A stretch of 64,000 bases of DNA, from contig OZ026603.1 of NCBI GenBank assembly GCA_964020085.1, forward strand, positions 32,996,006-33,060,005, in the 5' to 3' direction. The notes below the pieces were generated by a model, which was not told where the DNA came from, searched no databases, and worked only from the letters and a program-made list of their open reading frames with translations. Positions 23,717-36,700 of this stretch are shown one piece after another; within the stretch, counting starts at the first letter, position 1, and every line of letters starts with the position of its first letter. Source of the DNA: Micromussa lordhowensis. Taxonomy: Eukaryota; Cnidaria; Anthozoa; Scleractinia; Lobophylliidae. The translations under genes and the position numbers were made by a program.

Positions 23717-26700
23717 GTTGTTCGCCCGCGCTCAACAAAGCACCATTGGAAATCGATCAGGCATTTCAATACTCTTGGGACCTTTTGTCTCATTCTACCA
23801 CGTGACTGCTTCCGAACTCTCTGAGTGGCTTTTCTAAACAATAGCTTCTCGACCGCTGTTTGATCGAAGTACAGACAAATCCGTGTTAGATTTGGTAACA
23901 AAAAGTTCTTTGCTTGAATAAACTTCCTTAGGTAATAAAGTCAATAAAAACAAAACATACTTTCGCTAATAAAAGTAGCTTTGCTACTTAATTGTTACTT
24001 ATCCAGCAATAAATAGTTTTTAAATTTAGAGCGCTCAACTTTATGCGGTTTTTTGGCACAATAACCAAAAGTTCAATTTTTGTTTACATCTTTTCGTTCT
24101 ATTCAGTAGGTTTCATAACTATTGTAAGGCGCTAATTGCGTTTACAGTTCCTTGAAGTGGAGATGGCAAATTCCTCCGCTATTAATGGTAAAAGTTGAAA
24201 TTAAACCAGACAATTGTTTTATCAAAGTAAAACGATTATTTTTATCGTTCACAAGCAACTCTCGATCGCAGACAAAAGCGAGAAGTATGATTGCCTTAAA
24301 GCAATTAAAGTTAAAAATAGTCTGGGGCATTCTTTTATACCTGTGGCGGCAGAATTATGAATTCCATAAGATTTGTCTGTCTTCGAGATTGGGGACTTGA
24401 GCAATTTGAATGGGAAATGTTGTCCGCGCTTTCCAACAAACACAACTGAGACAATTTTTGTTTTTCTTTTGTTTTTCTTCGTCGATTTTGAGAGCGGCCT
24501 GTAACAAATTTATTACCCCTTTTCAGACTTTTTTTAGTCTCGATTCTGGATGTAGATTAGACACAAGTTATATTGTCCTTGCAGAATATTAAATTTTTTT
24601 GCGCGTTGTTTTGTTTTGTTTCGGCTTTTCCGTCGCTATTTCCTAAGCTGCAGCGACTCACTGATTTCAGTGAGATGGCTAGTCGCCAGCACCAGACAAC
24701 TTTTTATTCAAAAACACATGTTATCTACAAAGATCATCAGTTCGGTGAATATTCACTGTTGAAAAACACTAATTTGAATACTGTGTTTCAGGAATGCTTT
24801 TATATTGTATCAAAATTCACAGACTTGCTTAATATATTGTTTCTATTTCGCTAAGGTCCAACCTCATCAGAGCACAACACAGCATCTTGTATTTTAAACC
24901 CAGCTGGGGAGTGTTAAGAAACTGAGCAAAGTCTTGTCGCGAAATTTAATTCCTCGAAGGAAAGTCCATTGACCTCTAGCACCTTGTCTTCAGAGAAGGC
25001 CCGAGACCACCTAGATTGAAATGTCAAAATGCAACTTGCTCGAGGGGAAAAAATTACAATATTTTCTAAATATTTTTGGCTGTACCACGTATACCTTTAG
25101 TTTTATATGTAAATACCACGTACAGTTATCTATAATCACTTGGAAGCTATATTATATGGGCAGTGTTAGCTTGTCTTTTCTCTTATTTTGATTTCTTTTT
25201 TTTTTCCTTTCTTAGTCTAGTTCTTAGTCAATTAGCTAGTCTCATACTGCACAGCTTAATGCATTTAACACTGGAGTTATTTGTTTTATTTATTATTTAA
25301 TGCTCTTTCTTCAAACAAGAAAATAATCAACGACTAGACGGCTTTAAAAGTATCATCAAAACACAGATAACACCACTCTTGTTAATTTTTAAGTTTTATT
25401 TTCGAGCTAAGACTGAAATATTTTTAGCATGATCCTTAAGAACTTCGATGTACAGATACAGATAAACCGTTTAAAAACAGAACGTGCCCATATAATGCAA
25501 TATTCATGCGAGTAGCCGCTAACAGCACCTGGCCGATGCAACTGTTTTGTCAAGTTTAACTGCATATTAATTTTTGAAATCATGATTTATATATTTTGGA
25601 GTAGTACAGTTTAGTAGGAGGACTTGCAGGAAGCGTTAGCCTCTTAGAAGTCAAACAATTCAAACCACTTTTCTGCTGATCAAATGTTTTGAGTTTGAAG
25701 CACTTGGCATTCGTTCAGTTCTCCTGACTTCTTGAACGCTTTTCCTTTAATGAGAAACAGTTTTGAGTTTTTGTTTGTTTGCCTTATAATGATCATTTGC
25801 TTTGTTTGAAAAATTATATTCAGTATATATACGTTTTTCGATGTTTGATGTAAAACCGACAAATTGGAATTTAGTTTCGGGTCGATCTGTTTATTTGTTT
25901 ACTTTTGATTTGTCTCAATTCAGTCCTTTTTTGAAAAAACAGCGATATAAATTACACGTTTTTTTTTCGTCTGAATCCTTCTTAGAAGCCAATTAATTAG
26001 CAAACAAACTGTTCTCATGCCAACATTTTTTAAATTTGCTCAAATAAAGCTACGACTGAAAGTTCCAAACAAATTTTTATTTTATTCGCCAAAGTGTAGC
26101 ACTGGTATCGAGGTTTCCTGTCAACCTGTTGGAGTCTTTTAGAATCTACCTTAAAACAGGTTACCATAACTAGATACTAATGTGCAACAGATGATCGATT
26201 CGTGGTGTTTTACACAGCTACAGCTCTGGAGTCATTTTAACATTTCTCAACATGGAAAACAGTACACGAGCTGTTCTGCGTGCATGTGTTTCCAATAACA
26301 AGTTAGCAACTATTTCCTTGAGGTTGTTTGAATTCGCGTAATAAGGAATATTTCAATGAAGTTACCGCACTTAGCAATAAAAACAAATGTAGTTCCACAC
26401 AAAAACTGCACCAACTTAACTTTTTGTTTTGTTTTTATAAGAGCAATATTCGGAAAGCAACTCTAATTGATAAAAAGAAGCAGTGGGCAAAGTACGATTA
26501 GGTATGACCTCTGCACTAAATTAGTACCCAGATTTGCCACTAATTTGGAGCTTTAGCGTGGGTTTGTTGGAATACTTTGTAACGAACAGAAATCTTTCAA
26601 CATCTATAGCTTCCCCCCTCCCCCTCCGTTATATACTAAAAAAAATGTTACTCAGTTGTAACTTTCTATCATATAATGGACTAACAAGCAGCCTCGCAAG

Positions 26701-29700
26701 AGCGGTGTTTTTCCCCTTACATGAGTCAGGCCATGTGTTTGTATGTCAATACTTCAGTCCAAAATCACTAACACAAAACGCCATATAGCGCATTTTCATC
26801 GTTGATTCATTTTTTTTTTTTCAGCTTTTCGATGGCTGCTAACAAGTGGAAATAGACTAAGAAATTCAAAGCTATCAGGTTCAAATCTAAAGTATAATAT
26901 TTGAGTTATAAAGGTCATTTTAGACAGGCTAAGTGGCCATGACTAAGATTGCAATCTGTTTTGAAAATGACTGTCTACAGCAAATGTGACATTTTCGATA
27001 CATGACTGCAAAGGGTAACCTTTCCACCACAGTAATCAATGAAAACAACTTCAACGCACCATATACAGACTTTGAACTTAACAAAAGCGGAAATCTATTG
27101 GAATTTATGAATGACTTTTTTTTCATAACGCATGACTATGAACACGTTTGATTCGTAAGATCACTTTGAACAATCTTTGATTGGCAATAACCCTTGCATG
27201 ACAATCGAACATTGCTGTTTGCTTGTACACGTGGGACGCCAAACCAGATATTTTTAAGTGGCAAGTCAGATAAGAAACACTTTTGCATACAGCCTATAGG
27301 ATGCATAGCATTGTCGGTTAAACTGACACACCTGCAAAAGACTGCAAGATCAGGTTTACAGTTTGAGATCAGTTCAGTTCTATTCGCCAGAGATTCCACC
27401 TCCAAAAAAGGAATCTTATTTTGACCTTTACTAGCTGAAACTCATCAAAACCTGGAAAGCTTGTTCAAATAATTTTCACTAGAAATGTGTCACACATTTC
27501 AGGAATGTTAGATATTCTCGCCTCCTGATCAAATGTTACTTTCTAGCATTCCACAATGATATGAAATCTTGATGAAATTTTGCTCGCCCTTGGTCTACAC
27601 TCCCTAATTAATTGAACACTTCCTAATGGTTGACAGAGTGATATGTTTACAACATTAAGTGCTTCAATACGGTTTCTTCTGTGGTTTTGTCCTTCTCTAC
27701 TTTTTGTAGCCGTCACCTCATTGCTGGTTTAGTTTAACAGATCTGCACCTAATTGCCACTCACCGATGAATTGCACAAAACAACGGTTTTTACAGAGGAA
27801 CAGCTCCTTGACTAGGTCTCTGCCATTTTTGGATGTTATTCGATTTCTTAAACTCCAAGGAATTCCAAACTTCATCGGTCTATTGTGATAAGCCATGGAG
27901 ACAGAACGATAGCTCCAATTTTGTTATTGACCAATTATCTATTGACCTTTGCGCTTAAAGGCGACGTAAAAGAAACAGGAGGCGGTTATAAGGCAGATGC
28001 AAAAAGAGAACATTTTTGTTGTAAGCTGTCAGTTGCTAATACTCTCGCTCTTTACTCTTAATAAAACCTCCTTTTCCAAGCATAAAAATCAATGTCTAGC
28101 TACTAACGGCCAAACTAAAGTTCATCAGTTTAACCTAGGAAGAAATGACGGTGCCCTATACAAGAGAACACTAGCCATGACTAGCTATTCGTTGTCATGA
28201 CACACTGGTCAATATTTTTCAAACAGTTTCATTCGACTGATTCCGCGATGATGACGATTGGTAATGTCAAGATAAGAAATATCTCGCACATGCTTTTTGT
28301 AAGTGAAGTGTCATGCCGTCATCTGGCCAGTACCCTTTAAATAGGCTCTCAATAGACAGGGTACATTATAAAGCTCACTTCACGACTAGACCAGTACGAA
28401 GAAACCTCAGTGTTTGCAGGACCTAAGAAAACAGAAAGCCGAGTCGCCATGTTAAGCAAGGTAACCCCTGTGAAAACATTTCGAAGCAAAGCTTTAGTGT
28501 TGTAGAAAAGAAAATCTTATACTTTACTACTATATCAATTTTACTCAATACCTCGGAAGACACTTCGGCTGAAAAATATGCTCTGAAAAGACAACAAAAT
28601 GCCCAGATGAACTCCAAATTCAAACCTCAAATTGTTTTTATCGATGTTTGCCTGCCTATTTTCAATCCCTAGCTCAAAAAATGCCAAGTCTCCCAACTGA
28701 TAGAGAAACAGTTCTTTTACTTTTAGTTTTGAAAATGTGCTACAGTAATACATAGAATTGGAATTTTGTGACGTCTTCTTGGCAGTATCGGCTTGCAGCA
28801 TTTCGTGATTAGACGTTATATTATGTAATGGTTGGGATGAATAACGTTATGTTAACTCGGGTTTCACGAGGCTGGTTTGCGCTGCTGTTCAATAGAATAA
28901 GGCCAGTTCGGATTGCAGCGGATTGCAATCAATGAGGGTGGTCAAATTGCCAATGGGCAAGTACAGAGTTTACCGCGGAATGGCCAGGGACCGTTATATT
29001 GAGACGGTGTTTGGCTCCCATGCAGTGAGATTTAAGATGTTACTATTTTAAACCCGACCGACAAATTACACCCGCATTAAAAAAAATCCACTTGTATTTT
29101 TGATCGGTTGATTTTCCGGCGAATTCTTCATTCCCTCGTTTCCCTTCCTGCGTGTTTTTAACAGCCGAGTCAGTCAGATATTACTTCTGTGAACCCTTTC
29201 TCGTTTGTCCACTTGACCCTGACGCGATAAATTTGATTGGGATAAGTTGGCAGTCTTTAAAACATTTCACATCAGACAGAAAGCAGAAGATTTTTTTTTC
29301 AACAAGTGGAGTTAAAAGGCGTCGAATCTTCGTAATTCTCTTTTATGACATTTGGTCACATGTAGCTTTCATTTAGTGTGGAATCTGAGAACTTCGGGCA
29401 GCACAATCGAGAGCTGTTTTCCTAGTTAACAAGCTCTATAGATAACAATTTGTTTTTCGGCTTGTTTTGTATCGTATTACCACCAAATTTGGACGAGAGA
29501 CAATTACAAATCAAAACAGACTTAGCAAATGTTGAATGAAATAGATTTGGATTGCGTGCCCTCACGATCGCTAATTTCTCGGATGCCAAGCTACAATAAT
29601 TGGAAAATGTTTCAGCTGTGATTGGCGTTCGATGCATGAGAACCCTCAAAGGAAGCCAGGAGAAGATTTAAGCTTTCAACGGTTCGTCTCATCTGACAAC

Positions 29701-30638
29701 AGCCTCAAACTCCCAAAGAATGTCAGACTGTGCAAGGCATCTCGACTGCAAGGTCACAAACGTGGTAGGACATCTTTGCTTGTCTTGCACGATAGGAAAT
29801 TTTTAAACTGCGGTAACCTATAAATCCTATTAGATGAGTCATCTCATATTGGAGCGCTAATCTTTTCCTCTCGAGAGTTTTAATCAACATCCACTCGAGG
29901 CCAGATGAAAGCCGCTCTTATTTTAGTAGTAAATATGTGTTCGTGACGAACCTGATGGTGGAATTAAATAGCGATATATGCTTTCACACCGGGCTACTAA
30001 GGCGTATTCCCAAACCTACAAAACAAAATAGGATTCAAGGTTAAGTTTGAAACTTAAGGTTTCAGACGCCAGGTATTTAGAGCAGGTTTTGGTTTCGGGC
30101 CTTGATTTTCTTTTCTTTGCATGCTAAGCGGAGTGTGTTTGAATTATTTGGTTAGTCAGAATGGCATGTGTCAAGTCCATGTTTGCTCTATATTACACTG
30201 CATTATCAGAAACTCAAACAAGCTATTGGTCATTCATTGAAATCCAACTCTTCACCGTGGTGACACATGTGTCGGCTGACGAGGTCACCCTTAAACTGGA
30301 AATATTTCCGGTAAAAAAAAGCCCTCTGGGTGCTAGACGCCAATTTTGTATAGGAACCTCAGGGGAAGAGTTCACAAGTGCCGTGCTTTTCTCTATTAAC
30401 TCCGTACATCTGTATCCAATAAGTTCGACGAATTTCTAAATTCAAACAGGGTTGGATTTAGCGCCTTTTAGCCAATCAGGAGACGCAAAATGGTATTATA
30501 AGCAACCAGTCGGCTTATTTGAGCTCTAACTACATGTGCTAAAGAGATTACAGTTTAAGTCAGCGAGAGTAGAGTAATCAAGCTGAGAACGAATCTTGAC
30601 TTAGCTTTCGTCTCTCGTAGACCTTCATCGATCTCGTA
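23717..30638. other. Intergenic interval between FBXL14 and Wnt5
   Basis: About 6.9 kb between two divergently transcribed genes. I find no gene or clear mobile element. The open frames are short and without signatures. The first few hundred bases probably hold the FBXL14 promoter and the last 200 the Wnt5 promoter (listed). As the shared upstream region of a developmental gene it may contain enhancers, but nothing in the bare sequence proves this. Confidence 0.5.
30471..30502 (+). promoter_or_regulatory. Candidate Wnt5 promoter (CCAAT and TATA-like motifs)
   Basis: GCCAATCAGG (30471-30480) is followed 24 bases on by ATTATAAG (about 30496-30502), some 140 bases upstream of the Wnt5 start codon. 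The same nonamer CCAATCAGG stands upstream of Wnt7. The transcription start is not determined. Confidence 0.45.
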
Positions 30639-30727
30639 ATGAGGGTACGGAGAAGAGTTCGTCAAGTGCCCCTGGTGTTCTGCTTAATGATCCTCACGTC
30701 GTACTTCCAAGCTGGACATAGCGTATG
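30639..30727 (+). CDS. Wnt5: Wnt5 exon 1 (signal peptide)
   Basis: Encodes a basic start, the hydrophobic core VPLVFCLMILTSYF and AGHSV, ending in phase 2 at TATG|GTGGGT. This donor restores W30 when joined to 31119. The nearby donor TGG|GTAGCA is phase 0 and would not join in frame. The Wnt7 first exon is also 89 nt and phase 2. Confidence 0.85.
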
Positions 30728-33700
30728 GTGGGTAGCAAACCTCTTGTCACCTTAGTAGTATATATTTTGTTGTTATTCAGGATGTCGTTTTCCTTCCTTG
30801 AGGGTTTAGGTTTGCCTTCGGTTTACACAAAAGCATCTGGAAGAGATTCGAAGGAATAGCTCAGTTCCGTTGAAGTGAGCTGTTGGCTTAATGTTTACTT
30901 GCTAGTAAATGTGAATGTGTCAAGAGTTGCACTTGAGCAAGAATGTCCATCCAACCGCACGCTGTTTAATTCAGGTTCCAACTGCATTTTCTTTTCATGG
31001 CGTGATTTAGCCACGCTCGTCTTTCTCGGGGGGCTCGTTAATGGTTTTATAATTCCCGGGATGGCGATTACTTGCAAATTACTTAACCAAACATCTACCT
31101 TATTTTATATTCAAACAGGTCGCTCGGTATCCCACACCAAGTCTATATTGTAGGTACGGTGACTTCGGTTTGCGATGGTATGGGCTTAACGAAAGGGCAA
31201 ACAAGATTGTGCGTGGTGAACAGAGAACTTATGCCCAGTATAAGAAACGGCGCCAGCCTTGCCATTCAGCAGTGTGAGTATCAGTTTAACTATCGACGAT
31301 GGAACTGTTCTGTCCCAGAAGGAGACACTAAAGCACCCTTTCGCCGCATCACAGGCAAAGGCAAGTATTTAGCGATTGCTCTGAAGCTTTCTCCGGACTT
31401 TGTTGATTAGTTAAGCTGGCATAACTCGGGCATTTACTATCTTTTCTTGGGAACATCTGCTTTTGTGATTACTGCATTGTATGTTTGTTTTGTTCAACAA
31501 ACCTCAATTAAAGCCGTGCCCATGTTGCATAGCATCGAACACATTAGATGTAGAACTTAGCGACTTAGCAGGCATTTCCCTGGCGATGGCGATAGCTGTT
31601 GTTTCTTCGAAAACGGGAAAACCGAGTTGGACATAGTAACAAAATGCCGGAACGCGGGGAAGACATACAGAGGCGCCTTCCGGTCGTTTCTCGGTAGTAA
31701 TACACGATATGTTATTTAATTGCTTGTTTTCAATTTTTGAAGGAAATTACCTCTAACGCAAAACGGTGCTAAATCAGAAGATATTTAAACAAGCGATGTC
31801 TTATTCGAGATCACGTACTCCTTTGCTCTAGGACAGAGGTTAATGTTTTGGTTCCATTTGTATGTCATGAAATTACTTTTCAATGCCCATGATTTTCAGC
31901 TATTCAAATTCCCCACCTAACTGCATCTTAAAACTAGACGTTTCTTTGGTCTGTCTCAGGAATAGCACATGATTTCAAAGAATTTCATCTGTTTATATGA
32001 GCTTGCATGAGTCTCGCTTGAGTAAAGGAGACCTATGACTAATTGTTGAATTATTGACGGTTGTCTTTTTTGTAGGACAGAACATGATCGAAATGTTCTT
32101 CTCTCCAACTATAACCATTGCACAGTCTTCTTACAGATCAATTACCTTTAATGAGCAGGCTGACGTATACAATTTAACTCAAAACTTATTGTTAGAGAAT
32201 AAACACATCTGTTTCAGTTTTTCGTGAAGAGGACCAGACCAGCCTTCAATATTGATGTTCTCTGTCAAGGGTATCTCTCGAATCTGTCGACTGCTCTCCT
32301 CTGTGTTATCGTGTTTGAGAGGCTATGGCTGCGATAACTTTTGAAAGTTGCTTATTTTCTAAGTTGTGAAAACGGAAGCAGTTAAAAGGTGGCAGAAGTT
32401 TTTGAGTACCTCAGTCAACGTGGTCAAAAACTCTTTAGTTCTACCCGATGTGTTTAATTAACTCCTTCATGTCCATGTTACACGTGTAAACTGCCAGCCA
32501 GTCATGTCCACGTTATCAACATTGCTTCTGTTAAAGAAGGAGTGCTTTATACACACATGAAAATATAACAAGAGCTGCCTGCAAGGGTGCAATTTAGTGT
32601 TAAATATAATATGATGCAAGATGAACTATGAAATCTCAAACATGTAATTTAAACAAAAGCATTGATCAATCTTACCTCCCAAAATTACAAAAGACCTCGC
32701 TCGAAAAGTGTTTCAATTAACCTCCCTGAATTTATTCTATTAGCGTCAAGCATTTATAAATAAGCAAAGCTGTTTTTTGTAATATTATGCCATCAAGGCT
32801 CTGCAAAGGACAAAATGTTAGAGTCAGATATTTTTAATTATCTTTTAAATGTTGATAATTTTTCAACAATGGATAGAAATTTAATTAAGTTCACTCTGAC
32901 GCCTGGCGGGGTTTCGTTCTTTAAATTAATTTGGTGATAGTTTTTTTTCTCTCGAGATGTTTTGCCTTCTTTAACATATTTTTACAACGTTTCTGGGCGT
33001 GTTAATTTACATGTGTATAACCCTTGTTTATCAACGCTGCATTGCGTTGTTTATCCCTACACTTCGAACCTAACACAATCTTTTATATCGAAGACTTTTG
33101 TAACTGGGTTCTATATGCTAACTACCTACAGATATTCATTTAGTTTTCTAAATATCGTGACAGGATTTCATCTTTAATTGCCGCATTCCGTTTTGGATTA
33201 AGAGTAGCCTTTCACTGTGTCATAACATACATGTAAATTAAGCCATAAATTACTGCAACTGCAGCCATGTGAATTATAATTTTCTGGAATAATTTGTTGA
33301 CCAAATTATTTGCTTATCTTTGTGTAGAATACTGTAATATAATCACTGCTGGTCATTTTGTCCTGAAGCCTTTCATTTTGAGCAGGTTTTCATTAACAAG
33401 CTAACAAGAAGTCATTGTCAGTAACTTTACTAAAACAATGAACCGCCCAATTCTCCAATACAGGAGAGTTTTATAATGATGCTGACTGTAATATTGGGTG
33501 CAATTGCAGGAACACGTGAAGCGGCTTTCACTTACGCCATAGCAGCTGCTGGAGTCGTCCACTCCATAGCCCGGGCATGCGTAGGAGGCAATCTCAGTCT
33601 TTGCGGTTGTAGCAGAGAACCCAGACCAGAGAACTTGAAGAAAGAGTATCAGTGGGGTGGGTGCGGAGACAATATAATCTACGGCGCTGAAGTAGCGAAG

Positions 33701-36700
33701 AAATTTTTAACTGCTGGTGAAGACCATAAACCTAAAGATTCAAGCAAAATGGAGAGGACGTTGATGAATCTGCATAACAATGGAGTCGGAATACAGGTGA
33801 GAAATGACGACTTGCGACTCAATGTGTCCCTGAAGTTGGGACGTTTTTTACTTAATTAGGGAACTTAAGTAATGACGACGGCGACCCTAGGACAACGCCT
33901 AGTCAAAAATGAATTGATATTTTACCTTCGAATTTTGCAATTGTCTAGATATGTTCAGTGCGCCTATTAGTCTCAGAAGTTGCTCAAGCTAAGTATGCAA
34001 CGCCAGCGTGAGCCGCCCCGACATTTGCATTCTCCAAAATACGCAGAACTTAGTCATTGCACGTTGTTGTGCGGAAGACGGCAAAGAAATGTACAAAGAT
34101 TCACAACGCAAGGGCACAGCTATTGATTGGCCTCCTCAAACCTTGACTCCTCAAAGCTTGGTGAAGTTCTCGTTACCGTTGCCGTCGTGGTTTTTTTAAG
34201 GTCCCTTTTGAACAGAAATGTCCTGATAGCATCAGCGAATATTTAACGTGCGTAGTGAACCACATGCCGAGTCATCTTATACATGTAATTAATATAGATG
34301 TTCTCTGTATTCTGACCATTCTGCAAAAACAGATTAAACCTAGCGTCAGTTTAAGCGAGACCGGTTGCAAATCCTCTGCAGACCAATCCGTTAAACTAGT
34401 GATGAAGGTGGCCCTTGAGGTAAAATGGGGTGACCATGTTGTCTTGAATGCTAATACTCAGGATTTCTTGCCACTGCTACTTTTTTTCGTAGCCGAAAAC
34501 AATTAATCGAGAATTGTTTGTATGTCAAATGAAAAGCAATATAATAAACGCAAACTAAATAAACTGCAAAGCCATGAACGAAGATCTTGCTTGATTGAAC
34601 GTTGGATCTCACAGGAGATGTAATCAGCCAAACTTGAAAAGTAAAACGAGGAGAAGTTCAAGGAATCCTGCAAGGTTGACACAACTTAGTGCATTTAAAA
34701 CAATATTTCAGCTGGCCAGACCCGCTTTCTTCAGGTTTAGATGTAAACGCACGTTTTCTAGACTACCGTGCGATAGACGAGAGCTGTTTTCAAAGCTTAA
34801 GTTCGCTGTATCAATTTAGCGTAAAAAATAGTAGCGAACACTGGCTTTGCAATTGTCGAATCCCCCCCTCCCCCGTCCTGAATCTTTTAATCTTTGCATC
34901 AATACGAAAAAAACAATCTGTTTTTCTCCACGAACAACATCGTGCAATTTTCAGATTATAGTGTGGCCAGACAGAGCCCCTATGTCTGCCCAGAGTTAGT
35001 TCTGTAGTTTTGTGCCTAACAAGTCATTGGCAATGAACCGATATTCTAAAAATTGCTCTATGCAGTCACTGGTACTACACGAACATTACTCAGTAAAAGT
35101 TCACAAGACGTAAAAACGATTGTGCCATCGATATCGTGTTTGCCAGTTTTCACTTCGGAACTCTTTAGATCTTTATTTTAAAATTTTTATCATAACTAAA
35201 CAGTTTCAGAAATACCGGCGGAACTTTTGACCGGACATCTTTCTGGGAAGTAGAATTTCCGCCGCTCTCCTGCATCTCAATGAATTCTCCCTGGCGCTGT
35301 TGGCGATCGGTGGAACTGAAATCCCAAACATTCGTCACTAAAAATAAGAAATGATTTGACTTGAAAACGCATAAAACTATTAATATGCCTTATATACTAA
35401 ACACATAAAATGAAAAGCTACATAAATCTGATAGAGGTCCTATCCTACTTACTCTGGTATAGCAAGGCATATTATACTTAATTTTAAACACTGAAATATT
35501 TACATTATATATGTGTTGCCATTATGTATTGACAACACAAACTTCGACACTTTCCTAACCAAACAAAGTCAAATAAACCAACAAAACCATATTTTTATTA
35601 TCTGTTATGCTTGCTTACACTATAAAAGATATAATAGTATAGTAATCTCCTAAAGTTCAGATATCGATCTTTCTTACTATAAGGAATATTCAACAATTAT
35701 TCCTAATTTCAGATTAGCCTTTTGTTCACTGCCTTCCTCCTCAAACTTTGTTCTTCTCTAGATCCTTAACAGAACTTCGTAGTAAGTATTATGATAGCAT
35801 CTCGGGTGAAGAAATTTGTGCTCGGAGGCTGTATTTCGTTAGAGCTGTGTACCTGCAACAGACGTAACTTAAATGACTTCAAGTTTTGATTTGAGGGTTT
35901 CGCCTCTCTGATACTCTTATAGCCAGGTTATACTTAAAGCGTCAACTGGGACTTCTCTACTAAATATTTTTATAGCATCTGAGGTGATGATATTTCTGCT
36001 TGGAGGCATTATTTATTCCTCCACAGGCATAAAGTCTTCCAGTGTCCGGCAAAAACCAAGGCGGGTTGAATACAAGTGATTAAACATCTTTCAATCCACC
36101 AGAGACGTTTTGCAAAATTTTTCAATCCAGTTATTATCTAAAGGAAAACTCGTTGATTACTTTGGTGGATTACATTACTTTTAGTTTGGCGGTTTTGTTG
36201 TTATCTCTTGCTAGCAGTTTCACTTCCTTTGTCGACTTTTTATAGAACTACCCACGATGTTTTTGACTAGACTTTCTGCAAGGAGGAAATGCAGTAATTT
36301 CTGAAATGACCAGGAGATTTCTTCGACGTTAATTGAAGGGTTTGGACAGTTATTGGAGAGTGACTTTGCTGTTAATTCCATTACGATTCAGGGAAACACA
36401 TTCGGTAAAAGTGCCCAATTAACCCAGTTCTCGTTTACCTTATTTCTCCGGGCTTATTTCTTTAGTGAGCTGTCGGCACACAGCGTGCACATAAATAACG
36501 ATTTTGCGGCCCTCTTTGTGTTCCACCCAAGCCATTGATAAGTATCTTATTACCCGAGTAGATAAATATCAGACAATATTATTTTCTTTGAGAGGTTGTC
36601 TGTCGTCGGTACAGAATTCTCTCGAGTCGACTCATTTCCGTGTATCAAACGTTTAGCGGCCACAAAAAAAAGATTGCGGATTTTATTATCAAATATGCGT

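Noticed and set aside
31154..31158. Alternative acceptor TAG at 31153 for Wnt5 exon 2
   Set aside because: It needs a phase-1 exon 1 donor, which does not exist, and would drop the Wnt5-type SLGIPHQVYIVG segment.
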